Made by a program: the position numbers and the translations under genes. Below, one piece after another: positions 8,288 to 16,629 of a stretch of DNA of 64,000 bases (positions within the stretch are counted from its first letter, which is position 1; the number at the start of each line of letters is the position of its first letter). Below the pieces are notes generated by a model. It was not told the origin of the DNA. It did not search any database and saw only the letters and a program-made list of their open reading frames with translations. Source of the DNA: Candidatus Aalborgicola danicus (GTDB taxonomy: Bacteria; Pseudomonadota; Gammaproteobacteria; Burkholderiales; Burkholderiaceae_C); contig JADJBC010000016.1 of the NCBI GenBank assembly GCA_016703945.1, positions 89,379-153,378 of the forward strand. Direction: 5' to 3'.

Positions 8288-8691
8288 AAAACTTTCAGAT
8301 GAACCGCCGTACCGTCGTTGCATGGTTGGGCTTTGGCGCGCTGGGCGCGGCCCATGCGCAGGCTCGAATCGATTCCGACTCCGTCACACTCGAAGCAGCG
8401 CGCCAGGAACTGGAGAGCGGCAAGTCGCTGGTAATCGATATTCGCGAACCGCAGGAGCACGCCACCGGTGTTGCGCCCGGCGTGCAGCTGCTGCCCATGC
8501 GCCAGCTGGCATCGCGCATCAGCGAGATTCCCCATGATCCCAAGCGACCCGTCTTGCTGATCTGCAATACCCAAAACCGCTCCAGCGCGACGCTCAAGTT
8601 TCTGCGTGAGAAGGGTTACACCAACGTGCGCTTTGTGCAGGGAGGTATGAGCGAGTGGGCACGTCGTGCCTGGCCCATGGTCAGGCCGTAG
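8284..8691 (+). CDS. Exported single-domain rhodanese
   Basis: This encodes 135 residues. ATG 8284 overlaps the previous stop (ATGA), implying translational coupling; ATG 8299 is an alternative. The N-terminus MNRRTVVAWLGFGALGAAHA looks like a signal peptide with a twin-arginine character. The rhodanese core VIDIREPQEHATG is followed by the catalytic loop ICNTQNRS, with the persulfide cysteine about residue 96. It is last in the YeeE/YedE operon and is a second sulfur-handling protein besides the triple rhodanese. Confidence 0.8.
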   Translation: MKNFQMNRRTVVAWLGFGALGAAHAQARIDSDSVTLEAARQELESGKSLVIDIREPQEHATGVAPGVQLLPMRQLASRISEIPHDPKRPVLLICNTQNRSSATLKFLREKGYTNVRFVQGGMSEWARRAWPMVRP

Positions 8692-8707
8692 CGGGTTTCT
8701 TGCAAGC

Positions 8708-8762
8708 TAAAATGGCCTTTGGCCCACGCAGAACCTGACTATTACGCTACAAAATATGTAGC
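8708..8762 (+). repeat. Dispersed palindromic repeat, copy 1
   Basis: The element contains ATGGCCTTTGGCCCACG and ends in a small hairpin GCTAC-AAAATAT-GTAGC (8746-8762). It matches the copies at 45031 and 45431 in order and spacing. The hairpin lies across the 3' end of the minus-strand regulator gene and supplies its last codons and stop. Confidence 0.65.
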
Positions 8763-9859
8763 GATTCACCCTTGAGTTTGTCAAAACTCCACCAGGGCAG
8801 CACCTCGCGCAAAGACAGTACCTCGCCGCAACGCGCAGGGGCGTAGCCTGCCAGGCTACCCAGTTGCCGTTGCCATTCCTCGCTTTGCAACACTGCACGC
8901 AGGGCGGCAATAGGGGCGTCGTCCAGTGCCGATTTCAGGCACACCAGGTGGTAGTTTTCCTGCACCAGCGGCACAAAGTCCAGGCCCTGCGCGCGTGCCG
9001 CTACTTCAATGCCCAGGGCCACATCCGCGGCACCTGACGCAATGGCATGGGCCGCTGCCGTGTGTGAAGGTTCGGTCAGGTCAAAGCCGGTGATGCCGGA
9101 TGCAGAAAGCCCTTGTTGCGCCATCAACTCATCAAACACCACCCGCGTGCCAGTACCCAGTGCGCGGTTGATAAAGCGGGCTTTGCGCTGTTGGACGTCG
9201 TGCAAGTTCAGCAATTGCAACGGGTTGCCCGCAGCCACCATCAGACCCTGGGTGCGCTCAGCAAAACCGATGATCTTGTGCAGGCCCGGCTGGAGCAGCG
9301 GCTTGTAGACGCGTTCGGCCAGCGAGCCCGGTGCCGGGTGCTGCAGGGTGTGAAATCCGGCCATCACGCAACGCCCTTCGTTCAGGCCACGAATGGCGTC
9401 CACACTGCCGCAAAAGCGGATATCCAGGTGCACCTGTGCTCGCTCCACCGCCTGCTCGCGCAGCGCAGCCAGTGCGTCGTCGTGGCTGGCGTAGAGCGTG
9501 ACCACGTGGGCGTTGGCGTCAAAGGCCACGGCAAAGGCGCGCTCCAGGTCGGCCCGCAGGGCTTCAATTTGCGGGGCCAGTCGGGCCTGGGCCTGGCGCT
9601 CGGCCCACATCAGCTTGGCACCAAACTCGGTCAGGCGCGCTGACTGGCCTTTCTCCCACACTACCAGTTCATTGCCGAGTTCGTTTTCCCAGCGCTTGAG
9701 TTCACCCCACACATGGCGGTAGGACAGGCCCAGTTGACGCGCACCGGCCGAGATGGATCCCGCGCTGGACACTGCCAGCAGCAGATCCATCAGCGGGTTG
9801 CGCACCAAGGCCGGGCTGCTGTCGCGCGAGAGGGTGTAGTGGAACTGGAGCCTATGCAT
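8747..9859 (-). CDS. ModE-like regulator with a substrate-binding domain (probable tungstate/molybdate sensor)
   Basis: This encodes 370 residues. The N-terminal 110 residues are a winged helix of the ModE/LysR kind (GSISAGARQLGLSYRHVWGE, then ELVVWEKGQSARLTEFG). The rest is a periplasmic-binding-protein-like domain (ALGTGTRVVFDELMAQQG, HTAAAHAIASGAADVALGIE) of the type that binds oxyanions or molybdenum cofactor precursors. It diverges from the tungstate transporter genes, with about 49 bases between coding regions if tupB starts at 9909. That arrangement is typical of a regulator of its neighbour. Its effector is not visible from sequence. Its 3' end has been formed by a dispersed repeat. 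Confidence 0.75.
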   Translation of the reverse strand: MHRLQFHYTLSRDSSPALVRNPLMDLLLAVSSAGSISAGARQLGLSYRHVWGELKRWENELGNELVVWEKGQSARLTEFGAKLMWAERQAQARLAPQIEALRADLERAFAVAFDANAHVVTLYASHDDALAALREQAVERAQVHLDIRFCGSVDAIRGLNEGRCVMAGFHTLQHPAPGSLAERVYKPLLQPGLHKIIGFAERTQGLMVAAGNPLQLLNLHDVQQRKARFINRALGTGTRVVFDELMAQQGLSASGITGFDLTEPSHTAAAHAIASGAADVALGIEVAARAQGLDFVPLVQENYHLVCLKSALDDAPIAALRAVLQSEEWQRQLGSLAGYAPARCGEVLSLREVLPWWSFDKLKGESLHIL

Positions 9860-9908
9860 GGCGTTTCATATCGCTGGAGTTTGTGTCAATGGCTACGATA
9901 CCCCAAGC

Positions 9909-10649
9909 ATGTCCAGTTTCACTGAAAGCGCGTTCACCGCGCTGCAACTCATCGTCACCCCGGATCCCACCCTGCTGGCCATTGTGGCCCGGTCCCTGGC
10001 CGTCAGTGCCACCGCCTGTGCCATGGCCTGTGCCCTGGGGCTGCTACTGGGCGCCTGGTTGGGCGTGGCGCGTTTTGCCGGGCGCACTGTGTGGCTGGCA
10101 GTGCTCAACACCTTTCTGGCCATACCCTCGGTTGTTGTCGGGCTGGTGGTGTATTTGCTGCTGTCGCGCTCCGGGCCGCTGGGTTTTCTGGGCTGGCTGT
10201 TTTCCTTCCAGGCCATGGTGCTGGCCCAGTCCCTGCTGGTGCTGCCAGTGGTCATGGCACTCACGCGCCAGGTGGTGGAAGATGCCGAAAATTCCCATGG
10301 TGAGCAGTTGCGCTCGCTGGGCGCAGGCCCGTTGGTGCGCAGCCTGCTGCTGGCCTGGGATGAGCGTTATGCGCTGCTGACGGTGGTGATAGCCTCGTTC
10401 GGCCGCGCCATTTCCGAAGTCGGCGCGGTGATGATCGTAGGCGGCAATATCGACGGCTTTACGCGTGTCATGACCACCGCCATTGCGCTGGAAACCAGCA
10501 AGGGCGACCTGCCGCTGGCACTGGGCCTGGGCCTGGTGCTGCTGGGCGTGGTGCTGCTGCTCAATGGACTGATCACAGCGCTGCGTTATTGGCGTGAGCA
10601 GACCGAAGGCGGCGCCTTACGGGTAGCGACTGTGGGCGCTGCACCATGA
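9909..10649 (+). CDS. tupB: Tungstate ABC transporter permease
   Basis: This encodes 246 residues with about five to six membrane helices and the permease EAA-like loop (GEQLRSLGAGPLVRSLLLAWDER). The family is TupB/CysT-type oxyanion permeases. I choose ATG 9909 (MSSFTESAFTALQL) because homologues begin with this amphipathic segment. ATG 9858 is possible but would overlap the divergent regulator's start codon. It is followed by tupC with a 4-base overlap. The binding protein two genes on carries the tungstate signature, which identifies the substrate. Confidence 0.85.
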   Translation: MSSFTESAFTALQLIVTPDPTLLAIVARSLAVSATACAMACALGLLLGAWLGVARFAGRTVWLAVLNTFLAIPSVVVGLVVYLLLSRSGPLGFLGWLFSFQAMVLAQSLLVLPVVMALTRQVVEDAENSHGEQLRSLGAGPLVRSLLLAWDERYALLTVVIASFGRAISEVGAVMIVGGNIDGFTRVMTTAIALETSKGDLPLALGLGLVLLGVVLLLNGLITALRYWREQTEGGALRVATVGAAP

Positions 10650-11365
10650 CGCAGGTCTTCGGTTTGACGCAGGCCAGCGTGCATTTTGGCCGTGTCGCCA
10701 GCGGCGTGTGTGCGCTGAAAGACGTGAGTGTGACAGTGCGTGCCGGTGAGCGTATTGCGCTGGTGGGAGCCAATGGCAGCGGCAAAAGCACACTGTTGCG
10801 CGTGCTGCACGGCCTGACCGCGCCCACCGGAGGCCAGTTGCTGCGCAACCCCCTGATGCGCCAGGCCATGCTGTTCCAGCGTCCGCACCTGATGCGCATG
10901 CCGGTGCTGAGCAATGTCATCCTGGGTCTGTGGCTGCGGGGTGTGCCCTGGCGCGACGCCAGCCACCGCGCCCACGTCGCGCTGGAGCGTGTGGGCCTGG
11001 CCGACCTGGCACAGCGCAATGCTCGCACGCTGTCGGGCGGTCAGCAGCAACGTGTGGCGCTGGCGCGGGCCTGGGCCCTAGCGGCGCAGGTGCTGTTGCT
11101 GGACGAACCCACGGCCAGCCTGGACCCGCACGCCAAGCGGGAGGTCGAGGCCCTGATCCACGATTATGCGCACCAAAGTGCGGACATGACTCTGGTGTTT
11201 GCCAGCCACAACCTGGGCCAGGTCAAGCGCCTGGCCAGCCGCGTCATCTACCTGGAGCAGGGCCGCGTGCTGGCCGATCTGCCGGTGGAAGACTTCTTTG
11301 CCGGTGATCTGTTGCAACGCCAGTACCCCGCTGCCCATTTGTTTGTTAAAGGAGAGTCCGCATGA
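10646..11365 (+). CDS. tupC: Tungstate ABC transporter ATP-binding protein
   Basis: This encodes 239 residues with all ABC signatures: Walker A GANGSGKST (about residue 43), Q-loop FQRPHLM, ABC signature LSGGQQQR, Walker B VLLLDEPTAS and switch H in FASHNLG. ATG 10646 overlaps the tupB stop, and the tupA start overlaps its own stop, so the three genes are one translational unit. It powers the TupB permease at the inner membrane. Confidence 0.88.
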   Translation: MTQVFGLTQASVHFGRVASGVCALKDVSVTVRAGERIALVGANGSGKSTLLRVLHGLTAPTGGQLLRNPLMRQAMLFQRPHLMRMPVLSNVILGLWLRGVPWRDASHRAHVALERVGLADLAQRNARTLSGGQQQRVALARAWALAAQVLLLDEPTASLDPHAKREVEALIHDYAHQSADMTLVFASHNLGQVKRLASRVIYLEQGRVLADLPVEDFFAGDLLQRQYPAAHLFVKGESA

Positions 11366-12255
11366 AAACATCCCCCCGTGCCCCAAAGGGGCCGTCTATT
11401 GCCCTGGAAATGCCTCGCGCTGAAAACTTCAAGCGTTTTAGGCCTCTTGCCCTCGTGAAATATGCGTATGTAGCTATATTTTCCATAGCAACACTGGCAG
11501 CCCAGGCGCAGGGTATCGTGGTGGCCTCCACCACATCCACCGAGCAGTCGGGCCTGTTTGCCCACCTGCTGCCCGAATTCAAAAAAGCCAGCGGCATTGA
11601 CGTGAAAGTGGTGGCACTGGGCACCGGCCAGGCGCTGGACATGGGCCGCCGGGGCGACGCCGACGTGCTGTTTGTGCACGACCAGGTGGCCGAAGAAAAG
11701 ATCGTCGCCGATGGTTTTGCGGTCAAACGTTTGCCGGTGATGTACAACGACTTTGTGTTGGTTGGCCCGGTAGCCGACCCGGCCAAAACGCGTGGCAAGG
11801 ACGTGGTCGAGGCACTAAAGAAGCTGTCGACTAACAACGCCAGTTTCATTTCGCGCGGCGACAAGAGCGGTACCCACGCGGCCGAGTTGCGTTTCTGGAA
11901 GCTGGCCGGTCTGCTTGAGACCAAGGGCAGTGGCTACAAGGAATGCGGCTGCGGCATGGGCCCGGCGCTGAACATGGCATCGGGTACCAACGCCTACGTG
12001 CTGACGGACCGCGGCACCTGGTTGAGCTTCAAGAACCGGGGTGACCTGGTGGTGCTGGTCGAAGGCGACACCAAGCTGTTCAACCAGTATGGCGTGATGC
12101 TGGTCAACCCGGCCAAACACCCGCATGTCAAGGCGGCGGATGGTCAAAAGTTTGTGGATTGGGTGGTGTCGGCCACCGGACAGGCGGTGATCGCCAGCTA
12201 CAAGATTGGTGGCGAGCAGTTGTTTTTTCCAAATGCGGGGATTGCTGGCAAGTGA
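11362..12255 (+). CDS. tupA: Tungstate-binding periplasmic protein
   Basis: This encodes 297 residues, with ATG 11362 behind AAAGGAG. After the signal peptide the mature protein opens with VVASTTSTEQSGLF; the TTS-containing loop is the oxyanion-binding signature of TupA. RGDADVLFVHD and ISRGDKSGTHAAELRFWK follow as in other tungstate/molybdate binders. The gene is unusual in that the hydrophobic signal-peptide core is encoded by a copy of the dispersed repeat at 11431-11490. The N-terminus is longer than usual, and a start inside the segment cannot be excluded. Confidence 0.88.
   Translation: MKTSPRAPKGPSIALEMPRAENFKRFRPLALVKYAYVAIFSIATLAAQAQGIVVASTTSTEQSGLFAHLLPEFKKASGIDVKVVALGTGQALDMGRRGDADVLFVHDQVAEEKIVADGFAVKRLPVMYNDFVLVGPVADPAKTRGKDVVEALKKLSTNNASFISRGDKSGTHAAELRFWKLAGLLETKGSGYKECGCGMGPALNMASGTNAYVLTDRGTWLSFKNRGDLVVLVEGDTKLFNQYGVMLVNPAKHPHVKAADGQKFVDWVVSATGQAVIASYKIGGEQLFFPNAGIAGK
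11431..11490 (+). repeat. Dispersed palindromic repeat, copy 2, inside tupA
   Basis: AGGCCTCTTGCCCTCGTG, then TATGCGTATGTAGCTA and a terminal TAGCTATATTTTCCATAGCA hairpin follow the same order as the other copies. It is read in frame and encodes part of the TupA signal sequence, including most of its hydrophobic core. Confidence 0.65.
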
Positions 12256-12348
12256 ATCTCCCCGTGCAGGGCGCCATTCGGGGCGCGACGGTCCTTGGCG
12301 CGGCAGGGCGTGCGATCATTGCCTGCTTTGCCATCCCCGGATCTTGTC

Positions 12349-12888
12349 GTGAAACTTTTCTCTGCACTTCTTTCCACTCTTTTCCTGACCGTGCCCGCTG
12401 TAGCGCTTGCGCAGACGCCGGTCACCAGCGTGCCATCGGTTGACCTGGCCCGCTACAGCGGCAAGTGGTTCGAAATCGCCAGTTTCCCCATGTTCTTTCA
12501 GCGCAACTGCGTGGCCGACACCACTGCCGAGTACGCAACTGCGGCCGATGGCTCCGTCAGCGTGCACAACCGCTGCCGCACCGAATCTGGTTTTGACGAT
12601 GCAACCGGCCGAGCCACGGTGGTCGAGGGCTTTGGCAACAGCCGCCTCAAGGTGTCGTTCTTCTGGCCTTTCAAGTCCGACTATTGGGTGCTGGGGCTGG
12701 ACCCGGACTACCGCTGGGCCGTGGTGGGCAACCCCAACCGCAAATACCTGTGGGTGTTGTCGCGCACGCCGCAACTGCCGCCCAAACTGATGGAGGCCGC
12801 ACTGGCCTCGGCCTCAGCGCAAGGCTTCGATTTGACCCAGCTGCGCACCACCGCGCAGGCGCCAACCGCTTTGACGGAGAAACCATGA
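12349..12888 (+). CDS. blc: Bacterial lipocalin (Blc-like)
   Basis: This encodes 179 residues. The reading frame has no ATG near the start; GTG 12349 gives a good signal peptide (KLFSALLSTLFLTVPAVALAQ). The lipocalin motifs follow: YSGKWFEIASFPMFFQRNC (the GxW motif), SDYWVLGLDPDYRWAVVG and LWVLSRTP. Unlike E. coli Blc there is no lipobox cysteine, so the protein should be soluble in the periplasm. Lipocalins bind hydrophobic ligands such as lysophospholipids. It overlaps the next gene by 4 bases. Confidence 0.82.
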   Translation: MKLFSALLSTLFLTVPAVALAQTPVTSVPSVDLARYSGKWFEIASFPMFFQRNCVADTTAEYATAADGSVSVHNRCRTESGFDDATGRATVVEGFGNSRLKVSFFWPFKSDYWVLGLDPDYRWAVVGNPNRKYLWVLSRTPQLPPKLMEAALASASAQGFDLTQLRTTAQAPTALTEKP

Positions 12889-13352
12889 TGAAAGCCTTTC
12901 AAGACTACTACCCCGACAACGTGGCGCAGTGCTACGGATGTGGTTCCAATAACCACCACGGCCATCAGATCAAGACGCATTGGGAGGGCGAAGAGTCCGT
13001 CACCCGTTTCACGCCCGAGCCCTACCACACGGCGGTGCCGGGCTATGCCTATGGTGGCCTGATTGCATCCCTGATCGACTGCCACAGCACGGGCACCGCG
13101 GCCGCGGCCATGTACCGATCAGAAGGTCGTGAGATGGACACGCTGCCACCGTTTCGCTTCGTCACCGGCTCGCTGCATGTGGACTACCTCAAGCCCACGC
13201 CGATTGACGGCGTGCTGGAGTTGCGTGGCCGGGTCAAGGAAATCAAGGGCCGCAAGGTTATTGTGGAGACCACCGTGTTTGCACAGGGCGTGGCCACGGC
13301 GCGCGGTGAAGTGGTGGCCGTGCAAATGCCTGAGAGTTTTGGCAACAACTAA
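12885..13352 (+). CDS. PaaI-type hotdog thioesterase
   Basis: This encodes 155 residues. ATG 12885 overlaps the lipocalin stop and follows GGAGAAA. The sequence CYGCGSNNHHGHQIK near the start and YGGLIASLIDCHSTGTAAA at about residue 60 are typical of the hotdog-fold 4HBT/PaaI family that hydrolyses acyl-CoA thioesters. The glycine-rich AYGGLIASL helix carries the usual catalytic Asp position as IDCHS. The physiological substrate cannot be told from sequence. Confidence 0.78.
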   Translation: MMKAFQDYYPDNVAQCYGCGSNNHHGHQIKTHWEGEESVTRFTPEPYHTAVPGYAYGGLIASLIDCHSTGTAAAAMYRSEGREMDTLPPFRFVTGSLHVDYLKPTPIDGVLELRGRVKEIKGRKVIVETTVFAQGVATARGEVVAVQMPESFGNN

Positions 13353-13371
13353 CCCGGAGAATCTGACCACC

Positions 13372-14226
13372 ATGGCAAACGTTGCATTTTTGGGTACCGG
13401 CCTGCTCGGTGCTGCACTCGCAGAGGCCGCAGCCAAACGCGGCGACACCGTGTCGGCGTGGAACCGCACGTTTGAGAAGGCGCGGGCGTTGGTGCCACTC
13501 GGCATCAAGGCCGCTGCCACGCCCGCAGAGGCCGTGCAGGGCGCAACAAGGGTGCATCTGGTGCTCAAGGACGATGCGGTGGTGGATGATGTCATTGCAG
13601 CCGCCCGGCCCATGCTGGCGCCCGGCGCCATTCTGCTTGACCACACAACGACCCAGCCCGCACTGACTGCCGCACGCGCCGCGCGTTTGGCGGAGCAAGG
13701 CGTTGCCTATTTGCATTGCCCCGTCTTCATGGGCCCACCAGCGGCACGCAACGCCCAGGGTTCCATGATGGTGGCAGGGCCGCGCGCATTGTTTGAACGT
13801 GTGCAGACCGAGCTGGCTGTTATGACAACTCGGCTGGAATACATGGGCGAACGCGCCGACCTGGCAGCCGTCAACAAGCTGTTTGGCAACGCCATGATCA
13901 TTGGCGTGTCGGCCATGATGGCGGACATTCTGACCATGGCCCAAGCCAGTGGTGTGGACCCGCAAAGTGCCGTCAAGCTGCTGGGCATGCTGGACCTCAA
14001 TGCCATGGTGGCCGGGCGCGGTGGCAACATGGCCAAGGGCAACTTTGCCGCCAGCTTTGAGCTGACCATGGCGCGCAAGGATGTTCGCCTGATGCTGGAG
14101 ACCGCAGGCGATCGGCCGTTGGCTGCGCTACCTGCGATCGCAGCGCGCATGGACCAGCTCATTGCCCAGGGGCATGGCGCACTGGATGCCAGCGCGCTGG
14201 GCATTGATGCGGTGCGCGGGGTGTAG
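13372..14226 (+). CDS. NAD(P)-dependent beta-hydroxyacid dehydrogenase (3-hydroxyisobutyrate dehydrogenase family)
   Basis: This encodes 284 residues. The N-terminal Rossmann motif VAFLGTGLLGAALAEAA, the substrate loop HCPVFMGPPAARNAQGSMM and the catalytic-lysine helix VNKLFGNAM (Lys about residue 167) are all present. The family oxidises 3-hydroxyisobutyrate, glyoxylate/succinic semialdehyde reduction products or related acids. The substrate is not identifiable here. It lies 19 bases after the thioesterase gene and may be co-transcribed. Confidence 0.82.
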   Translation: MANVAFLGTGLLGAALAEAAAKRGDTVSAWNRTFEKARALVPLGIKAAATPAEAVQGATRVHLVLKDDAVVDDVIAAARPMLAPGAILLDHTTTQPALTAARAARLAEQGVAYLHCPVFMGPPAARNAQGSMMVAGPRALFERVQTELAVMTTRLEYMGERADLAAVNKLFGNAMIIGVSAMMADILTMAQASGVDPQSAVKLLGMLDLNAMVAGRGGNMAKGNFAASFELTMARKDVRLMLETAGDRPLAALPAIAARMDQLIAQGHGALDASALGIDAVRGV

Positions 14227-14303
14227 CTCTCAGACGGTGTGCCAAGTCCTGCGCACTCGGGCTCAAAAAATTTCGCCACACCCATTCACTTCGATAGACC
14301 GGC

Positions 14304-14591
14304 TTGAGCGCGCCGCCCGCCAACCGCGCATTGAAGCAATCCCCGGTTAGCGTGCGCAAGGCTGGTGGTCGAAACGGCTTTGCATCCGTCAAGGAAAACG
14401 CTGTAGTTGACGAACGCTTCCAGCGCAAGGTGTCCAAGGACAATTCACCGTACTTCGTGCTGTTGGCCGCCAACGGACAGACCCTCGGCAAAAGTGAAAT
14501 GTATTCTTCCAGCAAGGCCATGGAAGGCGGTATCGCCTCGGTCAGGGCGAATGCCCCAGGAGCTCCGACGAAAGTGCTGGAAGAGAAATGA
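14304..14591 (+). pseudogene. YegP/DUF1508 family remnant (5'-truncated)
   Basis: The family normally has two repeats. Only the end of the first (AGGRNGFASVKENAVVDERF) and a complete second repeat (PYFVLLAANGQTLGKSEMYS, then GGIASVRANAP) remain. The sequence before residue 18 is unrelated and has no ribosome-binding site before the TTG at 14304. It is therefore likely a truncated copy rather than a working gene. Function of the family is unknown. Confidence 0.55.
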
Positions 14592-14601
14592 GTGCACCCC
14601 G

Positions 14602-14760
14602 AAACGGATCACAGACGGCGCACTCGTTGCCCGTTACGTGGGCATGGCGATGGGCTGGTACACCGAGGACCAAGCTGCAGGATGGGTCGCCTCTCTGGTT
14701 GGCGCGGTGGTGCTGCTCTTCATTTACGGGATGATCAAGGGCCGCTCAACAGGCTCCTGA
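14602..14760 (+). pseudogene. GlsB/YeaQ/YmgE-type small membrane protein remnant
   Basis: The C-terminal third of a GlsB/YeaQ-like protein is readable (GWYTEDQAAGWVASLVGA, then a hydrophobic stretch and IYGMIKG) up to a TGA at 14758. The two upstream membrane helices of the family are missing. It lies directly after the YegP remnant, so this strip (14.25-14.80 kb) looks like a decayed stress-gene pair. Confidence 0.45.
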
Positions 14761-14875
14761 AATGCGCAGGGCGCCGTGTTGCTCTAGCAATCGGCGTCTC
14801 GCGTTTCTTTCATTTAGCCTCTTGCCTTGCCAGCCATACGCAGGATGTCGGTAACGTTTATGGTCGTCTCTGCGC

Positions 14876-15283
14876 TCAGTCGAGCAGTTCTTTGGGTACG
14901 TTACCGCCGTTGGCGGCGAGTTTGGTCAGCACGGTTTTGTGCAGCCACATGTTCATCTGGGCCGAATCACCCATCAGGCTGGCCGGGCACCCGAGCTCGG
15001 TGGCGAGTTCCTTGCGTGCATTCAGGCTGCTGTCGATGTCCAGCAGCTTCAGCAGATCCACGATCGAGGTGCGCCAGTTCAGCTTTTGCGGGTTGGCAGC
15101 CGCCTTCTGCTCGAGCTGCGCTACCACATCAACCTCGCGCATTGGCGTTACCGGGGTGGCCCCGGGGGCGGCCGACACTGCCGCAGTACTCGCTGCTGGA
15201 ATCGGCGTGCGCAACATCTCCTCGACCTTGCTGTTACCGGCATCGAAACCCAGCTTGTCCAGAATCTTGCTGAAAAAACCCAT
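14876..15283 (-). CDS. DUF3597 domain protein
   Basis: This encodes 135 residues. A short N-terminal segment (MGFFSKILDKLG) and an Ala/Pro-rich linker precede the DUF3597 core, with KLNWRTSIVDLLKLLDIDSS and NMWLHKTVLTKLAANGG. The family is widespread and of unknown function. A ribosome-binding site (AGGAGAAGT) precedes ATG 15283. It stands alone between the decayed genes and the permease. Confidence 0.8.
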   Translation of the reverse strand: MGFFSKILDKLGFDAGNSKVEEMLRTPIPAASTAAVSAAPGATPVTPMREVDVVAQLEQKAAANPQKLNWRTSIVDLLKLLDIDSSLNARKELATELGCPASLMGDSAQMNMWLHKTVLTKLAANGGNVPKELLD

Positions 15284-15524
15284 GCTACTTCTCCTGATGT
15301 GATGCGCCTGTGCCGGGCCGCCGGGATGGCCGGATCTCCTGCACGGGTCGCGCGTCCATCCTACTAAAAATTAGGTCCAACGGGACACAAAATAGAATTC
15401 CCCTTCAACTTTCGGAGTCTGTGCGTATTTTTGTGCTTTGGGCTGACTGATGTCAGCTTCCGCCTCCCTGCAGACAAAGCCCCTCACACCACCTGATTGC
15501 CCTGTAGGTGGCCAGGGCAGCGAT

Positions 15525-16568
15525 TTACAACCACTCCCGCCAAACAGCCAGCGCCACGGCGAGAATCACCGGGCCCAGGAACAAGCCCACCAGGCCAAAC
15601 GCCGCAAGCCCGCCCAGCACTCCAAACAGCGCCAGGATGAAGGGAATGTTGCTGGCGCGGGACAGCATCACCGGGCGCACGATGTTGTCGACCCATGACA
15701 CCACCAGCACGCCCCAAATCAACAAGCCGATGCCTGCCGTGGTCTGGCCGGTAAATAACAGCCACAACGCGGCGGTGCCCCACACCAGTGGCGTACCAAA
15801 GGGAATCAGCGCCACCAGCGTAGTAACGGCGGCCAGCGTGGCCGGTGCAGGCAAACCTGCCACCCAGTAGCCCAGGCCTGCCACCAGCCCTTGCACCAAC
15901 GCCGTCAACACAATGCCGTACACCACAGCCCGTGTTGTGTTGCCCACCGCATGGAGATAACTCTCGGTTCGCTCCTGCAGCAGGCTTTGCAAAATGCTGC
16001 GCAACTGGGCCAGCAGACTCAGACCGTGCAAATAGACAAAAAACAGCGTGAACAGTGAGAAGCCAAGCTTGACGATGTTTTTTCCAACGCCGCCCAACAA
16101 GGACCAGGCTTCGGTGTCGAGTTTGCCAACCCAGACTCTGAGCTCTGATTTCCAGCGAAGCGGGTCGGCCAGCAGCGCCTTGAACCAGACCGCCAGGTCT
16201 GGCCCAACCAGCGGCAGCGAAGTCACAAAATCCGGCAGCTGCAGACGGCCGGCATCCATCTCCAGCAACAGGTGATCGGCCAATATGGCGGCGTCCGCTC
16301 GCAGCAGGAACAGCAACCACACCGTCGGCACCACCACCAGGGCCGCCATCAACACGGTCATGGCAAAGGCAGTGGGCCAGGCGCGCCCACCGCTCAGAAC
16401 CAGCAGGCGGACATACAGCGGCCAGGTAGTGAACGCCAAAATGCCCGCCCACAACATGGAAACCGCAAAAGGTGCCAGGACCAGGGCCACGGCGCTGCCT
16501 AGCGCGACGATCAAAAGGCCCAGCACGCTTTTGCGCAGGGTCTCGGGGCCAATCAAGGGCTGGGGCAT
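15525..16568 (-). CDS. AI-2E family transporter-like permease
   Basis: This encodes 347 residues from ATG 16568 (MPQPLIGPETLRKS). About seven to eight hydrophobic segments are present, with the family features LVALIPFGTPLVWGTAALWL and SWVDNIVRPVMLS near the C-terminus. AI-2E/PerM proteins are inner-membrane exporters or ion transporters of varied substrate; the name does not prove autoinducer export. The longer frame to 16715 has no start support. Confidence 0.8.
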   Translation of the reverse strand: MPQPLIGPETLRKSVLGLLIVALGSAVALVLAPFAVSMLWAGILAFTTWPLYVRLLVLSGGRAWPTAFAMTVLMAALVVVPTVWLLFLLRADAAILADHLLLEMDAGRLQLPDFVTSLPLVGPDLAVWFKALLADPLRWKSELRVWVGKLDTEAWSLLGGVGKNIVKLGFSLFTLFFVYLHGLSLLAQLRSILQSLLQERTESYLHAVGNTTRAVVYGIVLTALVQGLVAGLGYWVAGLPAPATLAAVTTLVALIPFGTPLVWGTAALWLLFTGQTTAGIGLLIWGVLVVSWVDNIVRPVMLSRASNIPFILALFGVLGGLAAFGLVGLFLGPVILAVALAVWREWL

Positions 16569-16629
16569 CTGCAATCCTTTGGCACGAGGTAGATACAGGT
16601 TTGCGGTAGGGCGGTCATTGCGGCGGCTT

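Noticed and set aside
9858..9908. Start of tupB at ATG 9858
   Set aside because: It would overlap the divergent regulator's start codon and add 17 residues that do not fit the family N-terminus; ATG 9909 fits better.
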